From an uncultured Bacteroidota bacterium (GTDB taxonomy: Bacteria > Bacteroidota > Bacteroidia > Flavobacteriales > Flavobacteriaceae), in the NCBI GenBank assembly GCA_903920835.1, contig CAIXNQ010000119.1, positions 1-12,591 of the forward strand: a stretch of DNA of 12,591 bases, given 5' to 3'. Position numbers and translations under genes: made by a program. The number at the start of each line of letters is the position of its first letter. The first letter of the stretch is position 1. Of the stretch, positions 11,224-12,591 are shown one piece after another. Under the pieces are notes generated by a model. The model was not told the origin of the DNA and did not search any database. It worked only from the letters and a program-made list of their open reading frames with translations.

Positions 11224-12591
11224 ATGAACAACCTGCTCCAAACCCAAATAGAATTCCTTAAAGGCGTCGGCCCCACAAGGGGTGCGCTATTGCGAAAAGA
11301 GCTTGGTATTCATCAATATTCAGATTTGATTAATTTCTTTCCGAGTCGCTATATCGACCGTTCGCGTTATTATAAAATCAATGAACTGCAAGCCACTAAC
11401 ACCGAAATTCAGATTATTGGCAAGATTATAGCCCTAAAATCGGTCGAGCCAAACAAAGGCAAAAAGCGATTGGTCGCTACTTTTATAGACGATACTGGCT
11501 CGCTGGAATTGGTTTGGTTTCAGGGTCAAAAATGGGTTAAAGACAGTTTGGTGCTCAATACTCTTGTAGTAGTTTTCGGAAAGTGTGCCCTTTTTGGCAA
11601 CACTTTCAACATTGCACATCCCGAAATTGAATTACTGACTGAGCACGAACAAGCCCTGCGATCATCAATGCAACCTGTGTATAGAAGCACAGAAACTCTT
11701 GCCAATCGAGGCATTACGAATCGTGTACTCAATAAATTAATGCAACAAGTTTTTATAGAAACCCAAGCCACGTTTTCTGAAACACTGCCGAATTATTTGT
11801 TAGAACAATTAAAATTGATTCCGAAAAGTACGGCATTGCTGGCGGTTCATTTTCCGAAGAGTCCAGAAGTATTGGCAAAGGCGCAGTTTCGGCTCAAGTT
11901 TGAAGAGCTTTTTTTTATTCAGTTGCAGCTCATCACAAAAAACTTAATCAGAAAACACAAAATCAAAGGACATCCTTTCAAAACTGTTGGAGTTTTATTT
12001 AATGAATTTTATAAAAACCATCTTCCTTTTGATCTGACCAACGCACAAAAACGAGTTATTAAAGAAATTCGTACTGATATGGGCAATCCAGCCCAAATGA
12101 ACCGATTGCTTCAAGGCGATGTCGGCTCGGGCAAAACCATAGTGGCTCTGATGAGTATGCTAATTGCGCTTGATAACGGTTATCAAGCCTGCCTGATGGC
12201 ACCTACAGAAATATTAGCAAATCAACACTTTATTGGGCTGTGTGAGTTAGCCAAAGTGTTGCCTATAAACATTAAATTATTAACAGGATCGACCAAAACC
12301 GCCCAACGAAAAATACTTTTTGAAGAACTTGAAAACGGCAGCCTTGATATTCTAATTGGAACTCATGCATTGCTAGAAGATAAGGTAGTATTTAAAAATT
12401 TAGGGTTGGCAATTATTGATGAACAACATCGTTTTGGGGTGGAACAACGTTCTAAATTATGGCGAAAAAACACCATTCCTCCCCATATTTTAGTTATGAC
12501 CGCAACGCCAATTCCGAGAACACTCGCAATGAGTCTTTATGGCGACCTTGATATTTCGGTAATCGATGAATTGCCGCCTGGCAGAAAACCA
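11224..12591 (+). CDS. recG: ATP-dependent DNA helicase RecG, 3' end beyond the window
   Basis: Branched-DNA helicase that regresses stalled replication forks and processes Holliday junctions. 456 codons are present, open at the right edge; full-length RecG is about 700 residues, so roughly the C-terminal third is missing. The N-terminus NLLQTQIEFLKGVGPTRG contains the helix-hairpin-helix-like start of the wedge region. Residues about 60-150 are the OB-fold wedge that grips branched DNA. SF2 helicase motifs follow in order: motif I GDVGSGKT (298-305), Ia APTEILA (326-332), II DEQH (399-402), III TATP (426-429), and the RecG-typical PIPRTLAMSLYGDLD. The ATG at 11224 yields the family N-terminus. 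It is divergent from lpxK, and no lesion is seen in the visible part. Confidence 0.96.
   Translation, partial: MNNLLQTQIEFLKGVGPTRGALLRKELGIHQYSDLINFFPSRYIDRSRYYKINELQATNTEIQIIGKIIALKSVEPNKGKKRLVATFIDDTGSLELVWFQGQKWVKDSLVLNTLVVVFGKCALFGNTFNIAHPEIELLTEHEQALRSSMQPVYRSTETLANRGITNRVLNKLMQQVFIETQATFSETLPNYLLEQLKLIPKSTALLAVHFPKSPEVLAKAQFRLKFEELFFIQLQLITKNLIRKHKIKGHPFKTVGVLFNEFYKNHLPFDLTNAQKRVIKEIRTDMGNPAQMNRLLQGDVGSGKTIVALMSMLIALDNGYQACLMAPTEILANQHFIGLCELAKVLPINIKLLTGSTKTAQRKILFEELENGSLDILIGTHALLEDKVVFKNLGLAIIDEQHRFGVEQRSKLWRKNTIPPHILVMTATPIPRTLAMSLYGDLDISVIDELPPGRKP

Noticed and set aside
11434..11771. Minus-strand ORFs of 61 and 81 codons
   Set aside because: They are antisense shadows of recG, whose helicase motifs run through the plus strand.

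Overview
The window looks like chromosome of a low-GC member of the Flavobacteriaceae, probably Flavobacterium or a close relative. Reasons: Bacteroidetes-type promoters (TTG, 17-23 bp, TAnnTTTG), a large fused single-chain PurL, a glycoside hydrolase with a C-terminal type IX secretion sorting domain, a Bacteroidetes-style FN3 lipoprotein, and housekeeping proteins that read like Flavobacterium ones. No tRNA, rRNA, CRISPR, phage or transposase gene is visible.

Layout. Positions 1-318 (minus) hold a decayed soluble inorganic pyrophosphatase gene (ppa) read in three frames; the window edge cuts it. Next is a cation-dependent O-methyltransferase (412-1053, minus), divergent from rlmN (1135-2178, plus). 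Their promoters sit back to back in 81 bp, and rlmN appears to be leaderless. rlmN ends in a hairpin terminator that spans its own stop codon and faces a convergent FN3 lipoprotein gene (2201-3319, minus). Then come purL (3464-7369, minus), punA-type purine nucleoside phosphorylase (7486-8298, minus), a secreted GH16 beta-glucanase (8318-9838, minus) and lpxK (9890-10942, minus). These last three genes are closely spaced and could be one transcript from a strong promoter upstream of lpxK. A 281-bp divergent gap separates lpxK from recG (11224 to the right edge, plus, incomplete).

The genes are mostly housekeeping: purine synthesis (purL), purine salvage (pnp), lipid A synthesis (lpxK), rRNA/tRNA methylation (rlmN) and replication-fork repair (recG). 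The GH16 enzyme is the accessory, polysaccharide-degrading element placed among them.

The most unusual feature is purL. Its frame carries four unrelated repeat types: a perfect 32-bp palindrome, four 42-bp tandem units, a heptamer array and a 'SLTPNPS' element. A fifth repeat-like palindrome lies in its 5' leader. All keep the frame, and all lie where PurL sequence is normally variable. The protein is 1301 residues, which I recall as about 80 longer than usual for the genus. I saw no comparable element in any other gene here. I found no defence system or other obviously new multi-gene system.
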